Below the pieces are notes generated by a model. It was not told the origin of the DNA. It made no database searches and saw only the letters and a list, made by a program, of their open reading frames with translations. Position numbers and translations under genes: made by a program. This document shows, piece by piece, positions 1 through 8,403 of a stretch of DNA of 64,000 nt. Positions within the stretch are counted from its first letter, which is position 1, and each line of letters starts with the position of its first letter. Origin of the DNA: Streptomyces globisporus (GTDB taxonomy: Bacteria > Actinomycetota > Actinomycetes > Streptomycetales > Streptomycetaceae); assembly GCA_014649555.1 (NCBI GenBank), contig BMTG01000003.1, positions 1 to 64,000 on the forward strand. Reading direction: 5' to 3'.

Positions 1-566
1 TGCGCCAGCCGGGTCGCCAGCGTCACGATGGCCTCTTGCACCGCCTCGCCCAGGAGCGATCCGACGCGCGACATCCGCAGCAGGCGGTCGATGATGATGA
101 GGATCGCGAGCTTGCTCCGGGCCCGCGCGAGGAACATCTGCGAGACCGAGGCGCCGCCGGTGAACGCGATCAGTGCGGCCAGGATCGCCAGTTCGGCGAT
201 CAGCATGATGATCTCGGCGATGATCTCCCACTTGGACGCCTGGATGTTCTGCGAGTAGTCCACCTGGCCGTTGGCCAGTTCGTCGAGCTGGAACAGCAGC
301 TGCTGGACGGGGTCGGTGCCGCCCGGTTCGTCGGTGAGCATCCGCACACTCTCGATGTACGGACGCGCCACCTCGGGCGGCAACGCCGCCTCCACCATCT
401 GGATCGTCTCGCGCGAGGCCGCGCGCAGATCCATCAGGCCCCTCTGGAGGGCCAGGTAGAGCTCACGACTTTCCCACGCCAGATTCTCCCTGGCCTGCAG
501 GGGCATCTCACCCAGCAGGATCCAGAGCATCGTCCGGACGTCCGGCGGAAAGTCGATCTCCTCCAC
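1..566 (-). CDS. Polymorphic toxin-type protein, WXG100-like N-terminal region (partial)
   Basis: The C-terminal part lies beyond the left edge, so the toxin domain cannot be seen. The visible ~188 residues start with GTG and run VEEIDFPPDVRTMLW..., then a helical region, then a hydrophobic stretch (EIIMLIAELAILAALIAF) and a Gly/Ser turn. This layout is typical of the alpha-helical WXG100/CpnT-like N-terminal domain of large actinobacterial type VII-exported toxins. The GTG directly follows the TGA of the upstream gene (TGAGTG), so the two are probably translationally coupled. Family assignment is from sequence character, not a database search; a structural ESX-type protein is the alternative. 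Confidence 0.6.
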   Translation of the reverse strand, partial: MEEIDFPPDVRTMLWILLGEMPLQARENLAWESRELYLALQRGLMDLRAASRETIQMVEAALPPEVARPYIESVRMLTDEPGGTDPVQQLLFQLDELANGQVDYSQNIQASKWEIIAEIIMLIAELAILAALIAFTGGASVSQMFLARARSKLAILIIIDRLLRMSRVGSLLGEAVQEAIVTLATRLA

Positions 567-1040
567 TCAGCGTCTCACCTGCCCACCGACGCAGTGAAGT
601 GCCTCGTCCGTCTTCCGACCGTGAGACCGGATCCGATCGACGGCGTCGGTGCGGGTGCTCTCGACGTGCTCCAGATCGGTGAGTGCCGCCGGGACCAGCG
701 TGTGCAGTGCCCCGTACAGCCCCTGGGTGACATCGGCGCACAGGGCCTCTTGTCCGCCCAGCACTTCGGACGCACCTGCCGGGCGAAGTCGTCCGCCCAG
801 CCTGTCCACGCCCTTGGTCAGCGGAGCCCGCACCGTCCGCAGCTCCGCCTCGGCACTCCGGGCGGACACGGCCACGCGCTCTTCGCCCGGCGCCACAGAG
901 GCCGACAGGACCGAGAGTTCAACGGAGCCCGCGCCAACGGCGGGCGTGACAGGGATCGTCACCTCTGCCGTCACAAGGGCGGCGAGAACTGCCGTCGATC
1001 CCGTTCCGGCCAATGCACGCGGGCAGCAAGCTCGTCGCAT
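567..1040 (-). CDS. Hypothetical exported or membrane-anchored small protein
   Basis: About 157 residues from ATG at 1040. The N-terminus is MRRACCPRALAGTG followed by a hydrophobic alanine/valine-rich segment that could be a signal or anchor. The remainder is hydrophilic and ends EALHCVGGQVRR. It abuts the polymorphic-toxin gene without a gap, so the two probably form one operon and this may be a secretion partner. No clear Shine-Dalgarno is seen, and the frame is open up to a possible start at 1100, so the start is uncertain. I do not recognise the family. Confidence 0.45.
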   Translation of the reverse strand: MRRACCPRALAGTGSTAVLAALVTAEVTIPVTPAVGAGSVELSVLSASVAPGEERVAVSARSAEAELRTVRAPLTKGVDRLGGRLRPAGASEVLGGQEALCADVTQGLYGALHTLVPAALTDLEHVESTRTDAVDRIRSHGRKTDEALHCVGGQVRR

Positions 1041-1274
1041 AGTGCACACGCTAGGTACGTCAGATGACGCCGGGGCGACACGCACAGCACGGCGCCGCAA
1101 CCACCAGTGCCGCGGTGGACATCCGCCGTTCCCCCGGGCTTCACCCAGCCCGAGCCGAGCCCTCCCGTACCGCCCCGGGCGTCCGCGAGAACCGGGTCAC
1201 TCTCTGTCACCCTGAGGTGAGACATCCCGCTCTGTCGGGTTAGCCTGAGAGGGACACGACAAGAGAATCACCTC

Positions 1275-1297
1275 TTAGACGGCGTGTCATTTGGCGT
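1275..1297 (+). repeat. Left terminal inverted repeat of the IS5-type element
   Basis: Begins TTAGACGGCGTGTCATTTGG. The reverse complement occurs at 2433-2455 with a single mismatch at position 8. Confidence 0.9.
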
Positions 1298-1315
1298 GCT
1301 GAGTAGTGTTCGGGC

Positions 1316-2118
1316 GTGACGATCGTGGAGCGTCTGGTCCCGGACGGGTTGTGGGAGTTGTTCCACCGAGTGGTGCCAGTGGCGCCTGTGCGACCGAAAG
1401 GTGGTGGACGGCGGCGCTACGGCGACCGGGAGGTACTGGCTGCCGTCCTGTTCGTGGCTACCTCCGGCTGCACCTGGCGGCAGACCCCCGAGGTGTTCGG
1501 TCCGTCGTGGTCGACGGTGTACCGGCGTTTCACGGAGTGGAGCCAGGCCCGGGTGTGGGCCAAGCTCCACCGCCTGGTGCTGGACGAGCCGGGTGCCCGC
1601 GGGGACTTGGACTGGTCGCGGTGCGCGATCGATTCGGTGAACATGCGGGCCCTGAAAAAGGGGACCTGACGGGTCGCAATCCTGTAGATCGGGGCAAGTT
1701 CGGCTCGAAGATCCGCTTGATCACCGACCGGACCGGTCTGCCCCTTTCCGTCGGCATCTCCGGCGCCAGTCTCCACGACAGCCAGGCACTTGAGCCGCTC
1801 GTGCGCGGGATACCGCCGATCCGATCCCGCCGTGGCCCGCGTCGACGACGACCGGCCAAACTCTATGCGGACAAGGCCTACGACAACCGCCACTTGCGGC
1901 AATGGCTCCGTTCCCGGCACATCACACCCCGCATCGCCCGTAAAGGCATCGAGTCCTCCGAGCGGCTCGGGCGCCACCGCTGGACGATCGAGCGAACGAT
2001 GTCCTGGCTTGCAGGATGCCGCCGTCCGCACCGTCGCTACGAGCGCAAGGCCGACCACTTCCTCGCCTTCGCAGGCATCGCCGCTACCCTCATCTGCTAC
2101 CGGCGACTCGCCAGATAG
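1316..2118 (+). CDS. IS5-family transposase, orfA/orfB joined by -1 frameshift
   Basis: The first frame starts with GTG at 1316 (MTIVERLVPDGLWELF) and carries the helix-turn-helix-like DUF4096 part (GCTWRQTPEVFGPSWSTVYRRF); it stops at 1669. The second frame continues GDLTGRNPVDRGKFGSKIRL and carries the DDE domain, including the ADKAYD and RWTIERTMSWL motifs, and ends CYRRLAR. The switch is at CTG AAA AAG GGG (about 1652-1663): slipping back one base gives LKKGDLTGRNP. This is the usual organisation of IS427-group elements, so the shift is likely programmed rather than a mutation. The element may therefore still be active. Confidence 0.85.
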
Positions 2119-2140
2119 CAATACCCTTCGGCACTCCAGG

Positions 2141-2404
2141 TCAGCGCCACTCGGGCGGAATGTTGGCGAGCTGCGTCAGCAGGTCCCAGTCAGCTGAACG
2201 GAACTTCGGGTCGTGCCATTGGGCGCCGCTGGCGACCCAGTATCCACGCAGCTCGCGGACCTGCGACACGTTGTCATCGCCGATGCCGGATTCGTTGTAG
2301 CAGCAGGGGCAGATGACGTACTTCGGTACGCCGTACTCGTTGAACAGCGCTTTGCCATCGTCGTACCCGCAGATCCGGCAGGCGGTCTCTGTCTTGTCGT
2401 CCAT
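2141..2404 (-). CDS. Small CPCC-type zinc-ribbon protein inside the IS element
   Basis: An 87-residue protein with CxxC at residues 9-12 (CRIC) and an ICPCC motif about 20 residues later, followed by an aromatic-rich tail with GYW, GAQW, DW and a C-terminal IPPEWR. Paired cysteines suggest a zinc ribbon similar to Cys-rich CPCC proteins; several small proteins of this kind sit next to toxins as putative immunity proteins. It lies between the transposase and the right inverted repeat, antisense to the transposase, so it is cargo of the IS. The function is unknown and the immunity idea is inference only. Confidence 0.65.
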   Translation of the reverse strand: MDDKTETACRICGYDDGKALFNEYGVPKYVICPCCYNESGIGDDNVSQVRELRGYWVASGAQWHDPKFRSADWDLLTQLANIPPEWR

Positions 2405-2432
2405 GCTGATCTCGGCCAGAGCCTACCGATCG

Positions 2433-2455
2433 ACGCCAAATGACACGACGTCTAA
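2433..2455 (-). repeat. Right terminal inverted repeat of the IS5-type element
   Basis: Reverse complement begins TTAGACGTCGTGTCATTTGG and matches the left end at 22 of 23 positions. It lies 28 bp upstream of the passenger gene start, so IS-borne sequence must supply any promoter for that gene. Confidence 0.9.
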
Positions 2456-2555
2456 GGGGTTCGTCCGCAAGTCGGTCAAGGAGGTCGCGGATCTCCAGCT
2501 GGAGGCGCAGAGCATCGCGGCAGTCCTTCGGGACGGGCACGCTGAGCTGGAGCAC
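2456..2555 (-). pseudogene. 5' fragment of a gene interrupted by the IS element
   Basis: A minus-strand open frame from GTG at 2555 reads MLQLSVPVPKDCRDALRLQL and then EIRDLLDRLADEP before running into the IS right end. The residue pattern looks like real coding sequence, but it is cut after about 33 codons. On the far side of the IS (below 1275) no clear continuation could be rebuilt. I see nothing convincing in 2556-2786. Confidence 0.3.
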
Positions 2556-2786
2556 GTGCAGCGGGCCGCCAGGCCCCGGGCCGGGCCGGGCCGTCAGGCC
2601 CCTGCCCCCATCGTGCTTCGCTGCTCGCCAGAACCGGCAGCCGCCTGGTCAGTCCAGCTCGTCAGTGGAGTAGAGGTTGTCCAGGGAGCTGGCCGACAGA
2701 GAGCTCGTGCCCACCGTGAGGACATAGGTGGGGCTGAGGGGGATGGGCAGACTGGACTTGGCGTCCGCGGCCACGGTCCGACCCCG

Positions 2787-3224
2787 TCAGACCAGGCAAA
2801 ACTCGTTACCTTCCGGGTCTGCCATCACCACGTGATCCGGTCTGCCCTGCAACTCGTCCTCGCGCATCACGCTCGCGCCCGCAGCGGTCAACCGCTCCAC
2901 CGCCACGACCACGCGCGGCCAGCGCACCTCCCACGGGGTCTCACGGCCCCCGCCAACTTGCACGTCGATATGCAGCCGGTTCTTCGCCACCTTCGGCTCC
3001 GGCACCTTCAGGAAGGACAAGGTGGGGCCCACGCCGTCCGGATCTGAGAGGTACGCCCCGTCATCCCACTCGTCCTCCGGAACCTCATGATGCGAGAACC
3101 ACTCCTCCCAGCTCCCGAACCCTGCGGGCGCGGACTTCTCCTCGTAGCCCAACGCCAGCGCCCAGAACGCGGCCAACTTCCCCGGGCACGCGCAGTCGAT
3201 CGTCAAGCTCCACTTGGCCGCCAT
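2787..3224 (-). CDS. VOC-family (glyoxalase/bleomycin-resistance fold) protein
   Basis: 145 residues from ATG at 3224, chosen because GGGAGG lies just upstream and the sequence then starts directly with the first beta strand (MAAKWSLTIDCACPGKLAAFWALALGY). The pattern DPEGNEFCLV at the C-terminus and DPDGVGPTLSFLKVPEPK in the middle is typical of the paired beta-alpha-beta-beta-beta modules of VOC proteins. Such proteins bind metals or small ligands; the substrate here is unknown. The neighbours give no hint, and the gene appears intact. Confidence 0.85.
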   Translation of the reverse strand: MAAKWSLTIDCACPGKLAAFWALALGYEEKSAPAGFGSWEEWFSHHEVPEDEWDDGAYLSDPDGVGPTLSFLKVPEPKVAKNRLHIDVQVGGGRETPWEVRWPRVVVAVERLTAAGASVMREDELQGRPDHVVMADPEGNEFCLV

Positions 3225-3709
3225 GAGCCCTCCCCAGTCGGATGAGCGGACTGTACCGCGCACCTCCGACACCTCCTGCCCGCTACCTCAAGCGTGCGCC
3301 GCGGCTTGACGAACGGCACAAGGAATCAGTGCAACAAGACGTAGAGGGGGTCACTTGACCGGGACGCAGGCCTTCGTGGTCGCCCCCGGAACTCCACGCA
3401 CACCTTCGAGCCACGCCGCTACTTCGGGCCGGTGTGACCGTCCCGGCCCCAGAACGTCTCCAGTGGTGGAAGGCGTCTGGTCTCGGCGGATGGCCGGATT
3501 CATCGCGTCCCAGATCTCGAGTTACTGATCGTTTCACAATGAAGCGCCGTAGTCAGACGTTGGCTGCAGGCTCGGACGTGGCCTCCGCCGCTCTCGGTGA
3601 AAACATGTCCGAGCCTGCCGTCTCGGAAGAGTCGGCCAGGAGCGAGCGCGTCGTGGAGGTGGTGGCCAGAGCACCGCCGCGGTCAACCCCGACCGTCATG
3701 CTGATGCGC
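3225..3709. other. Intergenic stretch without a recognisable gene
   Basis: Open frames exist on both strands, but none has a plausible start with ribosome-binding site or a recognisable product. I see no hairpin or repeat of note. Confidence 0.5.
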
Positions 3710-4090
3710 TCACATGCCGATCGCCAACGCAGCCCCAATCAGGGCGATTCCCAGCCCTCCGTACAAAAGGGCTGCCACCTTGTGTGCGAACAGGGGCATG
3801 GTGTCCGGCAGATACATGCGGGTCGGCTCTCGCGGGTCGAGCTCCACCTTCACGGCCTGGCCGACTGAGATCCGCAATTTCTTCCCGTAGAGCGAGCCTT
3901 TTATTACGCGCCCTTCGTGCACGACCGGCCCCATATGATAGCGCGTCTCATCCGAGGAGAACCGGCCCGGCCCGTACCCGGAACACGGGACCTCCAGAGA
4001 GATCCGCCGCTGCCGACTCCGCACGTCGGACACCGACAGCGCTACCGCCCACACGACAGCCCCGGCTGCCAGAACAAGAACCACGAGCAC
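3710..4090 (-). CDS. DUF3592-like membrane protein
   Basis: 126 residues with one transmembrane helix at each end (residues ~1-20, LVVLVLAAGAVVWAVAL, and ~103-125, LLYGGLGIALIGAALAIG). Between them is an extracytoplasmic domain containing GRVIKGSLYGKKLRISVGQAVKVELDPREPTRMYLP. The two-helix layout with an intervening beta-rich domain, and the VELDPREPTR motif, resembles DUF3592 proteins of actinobacteria. The function is unknown. The gene stands alone next to a decayed IS element. Confidence 0.65.
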   Translation of the reverse strand: MLVVLVLAAGAVVWAVALSVSDVRSRQRRISLEVPCSGYGPGRFSSDETRYHMGPVVHEGRVIKGSLYGKKLRISVGQAVKVELDPREPTRMYLPDTMPLFAHKVAALLYGGLGIALIGAALAIGM

Positions 4091-4245
4091 GTTCGCCCAC
4101 CCCAGTCTCAGAAACGAGCAAGTAGCAAGAAATCGGGCTTCAGATCACGGCGCGCTGCAGAATCCCTGCTGTCCGCTCACACTCATCAAGCGAGTTCGCT
4201 GGTGAACAGACCCGCCGGTCGGGCTTCTTCCGCCACGATCTCGAC

Positions 4246-5120
4246 GTGATCAGAGATCTCGTGCCCGACGATTTGTGGGCCCGCATCGCTCCGATTCTGC
4301 CACCCCCTCCGCAGCGGCGGAATCAACATCCGGGACGACGCCGGACAGACGACCGGACCGCCCTGGCAGGCATCCTCTTCGTCCTGCGCACGGGTGCAGC
4401 CTGGCGTGATGTACCTCGTAAGGAGATAGGTTGCTCGGGGGTCACAGCCTGGCGTCGTCCACGGGACTGGACCGAGGCCGGCGTCTGGCCACGCCTGCAT
4501 GCTGCGATCCTCGCCGAGCTGCGAAAGGCGGTGCTGCGTTCGCTCCGTGGCGTGAGGCCCTTGAGGACTTGGGTGAAGATGTCCTCTTCGAGGCCGCCGC
4601 CGCCGGACTGCTGGAGATGGACGACTGTGCCATCGACGGCTCACACGTCCGCAGTCTGAAAGGGCGAGCTCACACCGGACCATCGCCGATCGACAGGGGC
4701 CGCCCAGGAAGCAAACACCACATCGTCGTCGACCGGAGGGGCACACCTCTCGCAGTGTCACTCACCGGTGGCAACCGACACGATGTCACTCAGCTCATCC
4801 CGCTCATCGATGCCATCCCACGCATTCGTGGACTACGCGGACGGCCGCGCCATCGCCCGCAACGGCTGTACGCCGACCGCGGCTACGACTTCGACAAGTA
4901 CCGGAGACTTCTCCGGCGCCGAGGCATAGCGCCCAAAATCGCCCGCCGCGGTGCCCCTCACGGCTCCGGCTTGGGCAAGACCCGCTGGGTTGTCGAGCGC
5001 ACCTTCGCCTGGCTCCACCAGTTCAAGAGACTCCGGATCCGCTACGAGGTGCGTGCTGATCTCCACCTCGGACTATTACAATTCGCCTGCGGCATCACCT
5101 GTCTTCGGAACCTCCGCTGG
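4246..5120 (+). pseudogene. IS5-family transposase, disrupted by a 74-bp insert and 3' truncated
   Basis: GTG at 4246 opens MIRDLVPDDLWARIAPILPP and continues through the DUF4096-like N-terminus to AELRKA. A 74-bp block (4528-4601) then shifts the frame; downstream the family sequence resumes as GLLEMDDCAIDGSHVRSLKG, SPIDRGRPGSKHHIVVDRRG, LYADRGYDFDKY and RWVVERTFAWLHQFKRLRIRYE, which hold the DDE residues. Removing the insert would join the two halves in frame. The natural stop and right inverted repeat are missing; the frame runs straight into a hydrolase fragment. The element cannot transpose on its own. Confidence 0.85.
4528..4601 (+). repeat. 74-bp inserted block, copy A
   Basis: This block interrupts an otherwise collinear transposase between the AAG and GCC codons. 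It matches 9134-9207 (opposite strand) at 70 of 74 positions, with the similarity stopping exactly at the insertion edges. It reads as APWREALEDLGEDVLFEAAA in both copies. Confidence 0.8.
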
Positions 5121-5492
5121 CAGTACACGCACGGCGTCGCCGAGCCGGAACTCGTGGACCCCGACACCTGGGCCACGGACCACCGCGAGATCTCACGCCC
5201 CGGGCTCGACCGGATCCAGCTCGACCTTTTCCGCGACTACGCCACCAATCCGCCGCTGTATCCCCGGCTGCACGAGTACTTCCGCACCCGCCAGGTCCCG
5301 CTGCTGGCGATCTGGGGAGCAAAGGACGAGATCTTCGGTCCCGACGGAGCCCGGGCGTTCGCGAAGGACCTGGAGAACGCCCAGATCCAGCTGATACCGG
5401 ACGGGGGCCATTTCCTCCTGGAGAGCCACCTCGACACCGTGGCCGACGCGATGCGCACCTTCCTCGGACAGCACCTGTCACCGCGAGCATGA
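5118..5492 (+). pseudogene. C-terminal fragment of an alpha/beta hydrolase, fused in frame to the transposase
   Basis: The frame continues from the transposase as YTHGVAEPELVDPDTWATDH, then RIQLDLFRDY, VPLLAIWGAKDEIFGPDGA and LIPDGGHFLLESH. These are the acid (D in GAKDEIF) and histidine (GGHF) parts of an alpha/beta-hydrolase catalytic triad. The N-terminal ~170 residues, including the nucleophile elbow, are gone. A deletion that removed the right end of the IS together with the 5' part of the hydrolase gene would explain it. No function is expected. Confidence 0.75.
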
Positions 5493-6259
5493 GCGCACGC
5501 ACTCCGTGGAAGGCGGCCGCCGGCCCGTCGCACCGTCGGTCAGATCCCTGACCGATCCCCAAGGGGACGACCCTTGCCGACCGGATCCCGGCGAACCAGG
5601 GAGAGGGCGGGATCGTCTAGCTGAGCAAGCAGGGGAGTGGGTGTCGAGGCGTGCCTGCTGTCCGTCTCCGACGCCGAGATCTTCGTTCGGCGCGGTACCC
5701 ACGGTTGTTCCGCCGTGTCGTGATCGAGGCGCTGGACCCGGCCCCCGCTCAGGCCACCAAGAGCGCGGCAGCCATGGAACGCATCGTGACAGAGGCGAGG
5801 GTGTCATGGGAGCAGGTGCACAACGCGGGTGCGGCATGGCCACGCGGAGCGTCTGCCGCCGGACGGCAACGCGAGGCCACGGCATCCGCGTCGGCATCGA
5901 AGTCCCGGCCCGTCTGCCGGACGGTCGTCCCGCGGCGGGCAACCTGGGCCTGTTCCACGCCGCATGCGACCTGCTCCGAAGAACCGGGGACGCAGCGTGC
6001 CCGGTTCAGCCTTCGCTCGCCCGGGTCGCCACGAGGAGGGATGTCCTGCGCCCTGCAGGCCAGGACATCGCCTTCAGCCAACCGGCTCTCGCAAACTCTC
6101 CCCGGGAGCGGGGCGCCTTCTCGCCCACGCCGAGGTTCGATCGCCAGGGGGTCGACCGCCTCGCCAGAAGCGCCCTAGTCAGGAAGAACGTGCGCCGCTG
6201 GAACAGGCCGCTGTCCGGGCTGGGCGGGTCGAGGCGGGCATCCTGGAACACCGCCGAAC
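5493..6259. other. Decayed stretch without an assignable gene
   Basis: Long open frames are present on both strands, but none shows a convincing start or family motif. A plus-strand piece around 5835-6000 (RVGIEVPARLPDGRPAAGNL) has protein-like composition and may be a remnant. No IS ends or hairpins are evident. Confidence 0.4.
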
Positions 6260-6523
6260 TTACTGGGGCATCTGCCACGGGTGGACGCACGTAACGAGCT
6301 CGGGGTGGTAGAGCGTGCCCGGGCCGCATTGGAAGTCGAAGCGCGTGAACTCGCCACCCTCGAAGCTCACACAGCGGTAGAAACGAGACTGATCGTCCGG
6401 GTTGGGGAAGAAGCCTTCTTCCGTGCAAGCCGGAGGTTCGTCGGCGGCTTGAGCCGGGGCGGAGTATGCGAGGCCGGCAAGGGCGAGCAGCAAGGCGGCC
6501 GCAAAGTGATGCGTACGGGTCAT
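6260..6523 (-). CDS. Secreted peritrophin-A type chitin-binding protein (CBM14-like)
   Basis: 87 residues from ATG at 6523. The first ~27 residues are a classic signal peptide (MTRTHHFAAALLLALAGLAY, cleavage after APAQA). The mature ~58 residues are one small cysteine-containing module: CTEEGFFPNPDDQSRFYRCV, then EFTRFDFQCGPGTLYHPEL and TCVHPW. The CxxxGFFPxPxDxxxFYxC...F.CxxGxxxHxxxxxC pattern is that of chitin-binding type-2 domains, best known from insect peritrophins and animal chitinases. The protein is essentially this domain alone, so it may bind chitin outside the cell. A TTG at 6532 with GGAG upstream is an alternative start. Confidence 0.75.
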   Translation of the reverse strand: MTRTHHFAAALLLALAGLAYSAPAQAADEPPACTEEGFFPNPDDQSRFYRCVSFEGGEFTRFDFQCGPGTLYHPELVTCVHPWQMPQ

Positions 6524-6873
6524 GCCGTGCAAACGATCTCCGCAACCCTGGGTTGCGCCCCGGACGAGTGAGGCGGACTGGAATTGGCAAGCTCGTTCCG
6601 AATCGCATACCGGCCAGAAGGCGAACGAGCTCCAGGTCTATGACCGTCCGCTGTTTGCCAGCCTCGATGCCCTGGGTGCGAGCCCCCTGGGGGCGGCCCG
6701 CATGGGCTGCGGAGGATGATCGTGGGTTTGTCTTCGGACAGGCCTGAGATCTGGCCCTCTCGCTTCGCGTGCAGTTCGGGGGTGCAGGTGAGCAGGCAGG
6801 GGCCGACGGGGAGGGCGGCGGGGCGAACGAATCGGAAGGCATTACTCCGCTTACGTAAGATCGTTTCCTGCCC

Positions 6874-8006
6874 GTGAACACAGAACTGAAGGTCTTCCGT
6901 TTCCGGCGTCTGCTCGGTGCTGCCGTTGCCGTCGCGACCGTCGCCACCACGGGTGCCTTCACCGCTCCGCAAACTCCTGCCGCTGCCTCGCAGACGGTGA
7001 CGTTCGACCAGCCCGGCGAGCAGGCCTGGACAGTGCCTGCCGGGGTCGAGCGGATCACGGTCAGTGTGTGGGGGGCCGGGAGCGGCGGGTCGGGCGGCAC
7101 GGGGAACACCGAGGCGCTGCGGATCATCCTCTACCAGGTCTTCGACCACCTCCCCGCCCCGCCGGTGCTGAACGGCTTTCCCGCCCTGTGGGCGACCGGC
7201 CGGGCCTTCGCCGGCCCCGTCATCGGAGCGATCACCGTGGCCTCCCTGCCGGAGGCGTTCCGCCGGCGGGCCGGCCTGCCCGAGATCGCCGGCGTCGAGA
7301 GCCTCATGCAGGGCGCCTACCTGGCGGCCGGTCTGACCCGGTTCCTCCCCGAGGGCTGGATCCGGGCCGAGAACATCACCGAGCTGCTGTCGCTGTCCCC
7401 GGACAGCGATGACCCCCGCGCGAGGACGGTCGCCGCTCTGCGGGATCAGATGAAGCGGGCCGGCACCCTCATCCGCCTCATCACCCCACTGCCCCCGGAA
7501 CACGAACCGGCGGCCGCGGACAGCAGCGCGCAGCGCAGCACGCACGAGTATTTCGCCGACGTCCTCGACCAGACCGGGGACGGATATGTCACCTGGGCTG
7601 ACCTCGCCGCCATGGCCCGGGAACTGTCCGGCCGCCTGGACCTGGACGAGCCCGAGGAGACCCGGCTCTACAACGCCTACGCCAACTGGTGGCGCGAACT
7701 CCAGGCCGCCCTCGACACCGACGGAGACGGCCGCGTCAGCGCCGCCGAGTACGCAGCCGCCGTCCCCTCTCTGGCCGGTCCCGCACTGATCCGCGTCGCC
7801 GAAGTCCTCTTCGACGCCACCGACAAAGACGGCGACCAGACCATCGACGCGGACGAATACCGGCCCTGTTCCGCACCGCGTTCCACCGCGACACCACCAG
7901 CACCGGGGCGACGTACGGCCGCAGCGCGTTCCTCAACGACTTCCTGTCCTTCATGTCCGGACGTCAGCGCACCACCCCGTACGACCCTCTGCTAGCCGAA
8001 GCCTGA
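6874..8006 (+). pseudogene. Chimeric secreted frame: signal peptide, MpaB-like piece and EF-hand protein with frameshift
   Basis: GTG at 6874 gives a signal peptide (cut near TPAAAS) and the start of a glycine-rich surface protein (TVPAGVERITVSVWGAGSGG). The frame then changes character at about 7105 to EALRIILYQVFDHLPAPPVL, which resembles the C-terminal part of MpaB/DUF2236 oxygenases (uncertain). After ~7530 come calcium-binding EF-hands: DQTGDGYVTWADL, DTDGDGRVSAAEY, DKDGDQTIDADEY. Right after the last loop (7866) a missing base shifts the frame; the proper continuation is ALFRTAFHRDTTSTGATYGR and ends at 8006. It looks like pieces of three genes joined by deletions. Confidence 0.6.
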
Positions 8007-8403
8007 CCGCCTGGGCATCGGCGGGACACCGACCTGAAGCGCGCCGCCCGCCTGTGGGCCAACATCTGCACGCACGGTGGCCGGCGCAGCCCGCGAGATC
8101 GTGGGGCTGAGAACGTATCGGCCAAGGCCGCGCCCCGCACGCCGCCGCCCACCCGAACGGCCGGCCCCAGACCTCCCCTCGGGCCGGTTGTCGGCGTACA
8201 GGTGAACGTAAAGTCCGTACGCCGACAGTTCCCCGAACGAGCGTCACACGACCCATTGAACAGCCCCTAAGCCCCACCGCCCGGTGTGCCACCGCCTGCA
8301 CCTGGACAGTGGTCCTAGCTGGCCCGCCTCCCGCCTCGGATACCGTGTTCCTCGACGGGGTGCCATACGGGATGTGACGCCCCCCACCGGAGGTAGTCAG
8401 CGT
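8007..8403. other. Intergenic stretch
   Basis: No gene is supported. The last ~20 bp carry the ribosome-binding site (GGAGGT) of the gene at 8404. Confidence 0.5.

Larger units (their letters stand above)
1275..2455 (+). mobile_element. IS5-family (IS427-like) insertion sequence with a passenger gene
   Basis: The element is 1,181 bp and bounded by 23-bp inverted repeats that match at 22 positions (1275-1297 and 2433-2455). It encodes a two-frame IS5-type transposase on the plus strand. Between the transposase stop and the right repeat, on the minus strand, lies an unrelated small zinc-ribbon gene. A TA or TNA target duplication is possible (TTA at the left edge, TAA at the right). Most IS elements of this group end shortly after the transposase, so the ~300 bp extension with a gene is unusual. 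Confidence 0.85.

Noticed and set aside
5506-6294. Plus-strand frame of 262 codons as a gene
   Set aside because: No start signal, no domain, and the protein is dominated by Arg/Gly/Pro typical of shifted frames.
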